The notes under the pieces are model-generated. The model worked only from the letters and a program-made list of their open reading frames with translations. It had not been told where the DNA came from and did no database searches. A stretch of DNA of 5,703 nt from an uncultured Collinsella sp. (GTDB lineage Bacteria; Actinomycetota; Coriobacteriia; Coriobacteriales; Coriobacteriaceae), in contig CABUQY010000095.1 of assembly GCA_902493915.1 (NCBI GenBank), positions 1-5,703 on the forward strand, in the 5' to 3' direction. Of this stretch, positions 5,219-5,703 are shown in pieces; within the stretch, counting starts at the first letter, position 1; each line of letters begins with the position of its first letter. The position numbers and the translations under genes were made by a program.

Positions 5219-5703
5219 CTACAGCAGCTCGCCGTGGCGGGCAATGTAGCGGCGCTTCGCCAGCTGGGTGAGCGCGATATAGGCGGTAACGATGCCAATG
5301 AGCAGCCCAAAAAAGCTCGTGGGCAGCGGCATGAGGCCGAGCGCATCGGCGATGGGGCTTGCCGGCAGCCAGGTGACGAGCGCCAGGCCCAGCACGGTAA
5401 GAACGCACAATGCGGGCGCGGCGTGGTCGCGCGGGCTCGGCAGATGCGGGGAGCGCAACATGTGGACCACGAGTGTCTGCGACCACATGGACTCGACAAA
5501 CCAGCCGCTCTGGAAGAGCGCAGCAAAGGTCGCCATACCCGCGACGTCGCCCGCGGCGGCAAGCTCGGACCAGCTTGCGTCCACGGCGGCGGGGCACACG
5601 ACAAAGAAGAGCGCGGCGAAGGTCACGATGTCAAACAGCGAGCTCACGGGGCCCAGCTCGAGCATAAAGCCCTTGATGGACGCGGCGTCCCAGGCACGCG
5701 GGC
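5219..5703 (-). CDS. mgtA: Magnesium-importing P-type ATPase, MgtA/MgtB type, C-terminal part
   Basis: The minus-strand frame enters at the right edge and ends with TAG at 5221-5219: 160 residues of a protein that is normally about 900. The visible part is the C-terminal membrane domain. It starts PRAWDAASIKGFMLELGPVS and continues SSLFDIVTFAALFFVVCPAA (membrane helix). Then comes the family-diagnostic stretch FQSGWFVESMWSQTLVVHML followed by RSPHLP. Two more helices follow (around LCVLTVLGLALVTWLPASPI and FGLLIGIVTAYIALTQL), and the end is ARHGELL, close to the YGEWL-type end of MgtA. The phosphorylation (DKTGT) and nucleotide-binding domains lie outside the window. MgtA brings Mg2+ into the cell across the inner membrane using ATP. 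The gene converges on the LuxR-family gene. A start at the internal ATG 5665 would make no functional protein. Confidence 0.92.
   Translation of the reverse strand, partial: PRAWDAASIKGFMLELGPVSSLFDIVTFAALFFVVCPAAVDASWSELAAAGDVAGMATFAALFQSGWFVESMWSQTLVVHMLRSPHLPSPRDHAAPALCVLTVLGLALVTWLPASPIADALGLMPLPTSFFGLLIGIVTAYIALTQLAKRRYIARHGELL

Noticed and set aside
5109..5597. 162-codon minus-strand frame overlapping mgtA and ending in a Leu-Pro string
   Set aside because: The mgtA frame is certain from diagnostic residues; the Leu-Pro tail is a reading of low-complexity DNA.
1..5703. CRISPR array, tRNA or rRNA genes
   Set aside because: No regularly spaced identical repeats and no tRNA- or rRNA-like conserved segments were recognised.

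Overview
The window is GC-rich and most likely comes from a Coriobacteriia chromosome, with Collinsella or a close relative as the best guess. Three things point there: a LuxR-type regulator fused to a polytopic membrane domain (a family greatly expanded in Coriobacteriia), a DUF4428 / zinc-ribbon / SPFH gene cluster of the kind seen in gut Firmicutes and Actinobacteria, and strong codon bias towards G or C at third positions. The organism call rests on family recognition, not on a database search.

Layout. (1) Positions 1-3134, minus strand: an operon-like run of three genes in the order DUF4428/zinc-ribbon protein (3134-2397), two-zinc-ribbon membrane protein (2372-1050) and SPFH-domain protein (1001 to beyond base 1). 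Gaps are only 24 and 48 bases, and the genes at 3134, 2372 and 1001 each have a good Shine-Dalgarno. The first gene is interrupted by an in-frame TAG at 2790-2792; homology continues in the same frame past it, so it reads as one gene split by a nonsense codon. (2) Positions 3135-3493: a 359-base divergent intergenic region. It holds a possible Shine-Dalgarno-masking hairpin, an array of degenerate TTGGGGAC-type repeats with a perfect 9-bp hairpin, a small TCGAA/TTCGA inverted repeat and a plausible plus-strand promoter. (3) Positions 3494-5038, plus strand: a 514-residue membrane-anchored LuxR-family regulator. (4) Positions 5039-5218: a convergent intergenic region with a 67-base near-perfect hairpin, a run of eight G and GGCARC low-complexity sequence. 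(5) Positions 5219-5703, minus strand: the C-terminal 160 residues of an MgtA-type magnesium-importing P-type ATPase, whose N-terminal part lies beyond the right edge.

How the parts fit. The three minus-strand genes look like one membrane-associated module: an SPFH (flotillin/stomatin-like) scaffold, a zinc-ribbon protein with two C-terminal membrane helices that could anchor it, and a small soluble protein with a zinc-binding motif at each end. The closest described analogy I know is the Bacillus subtilis ydjFGHI cluster, where an SPFH protein and zinc-ribbon/membrane partners link a PspA homologue to the membrane. No PspA gene is visible here. The LuxR regulator and MgtA have no evident functional link to this module. 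The most noteworthy observations are the nonsense codon in the first operon gene, the little-characterised zinc-ribbon/SPFH module, and the two families of intergenic palindromic repeats.
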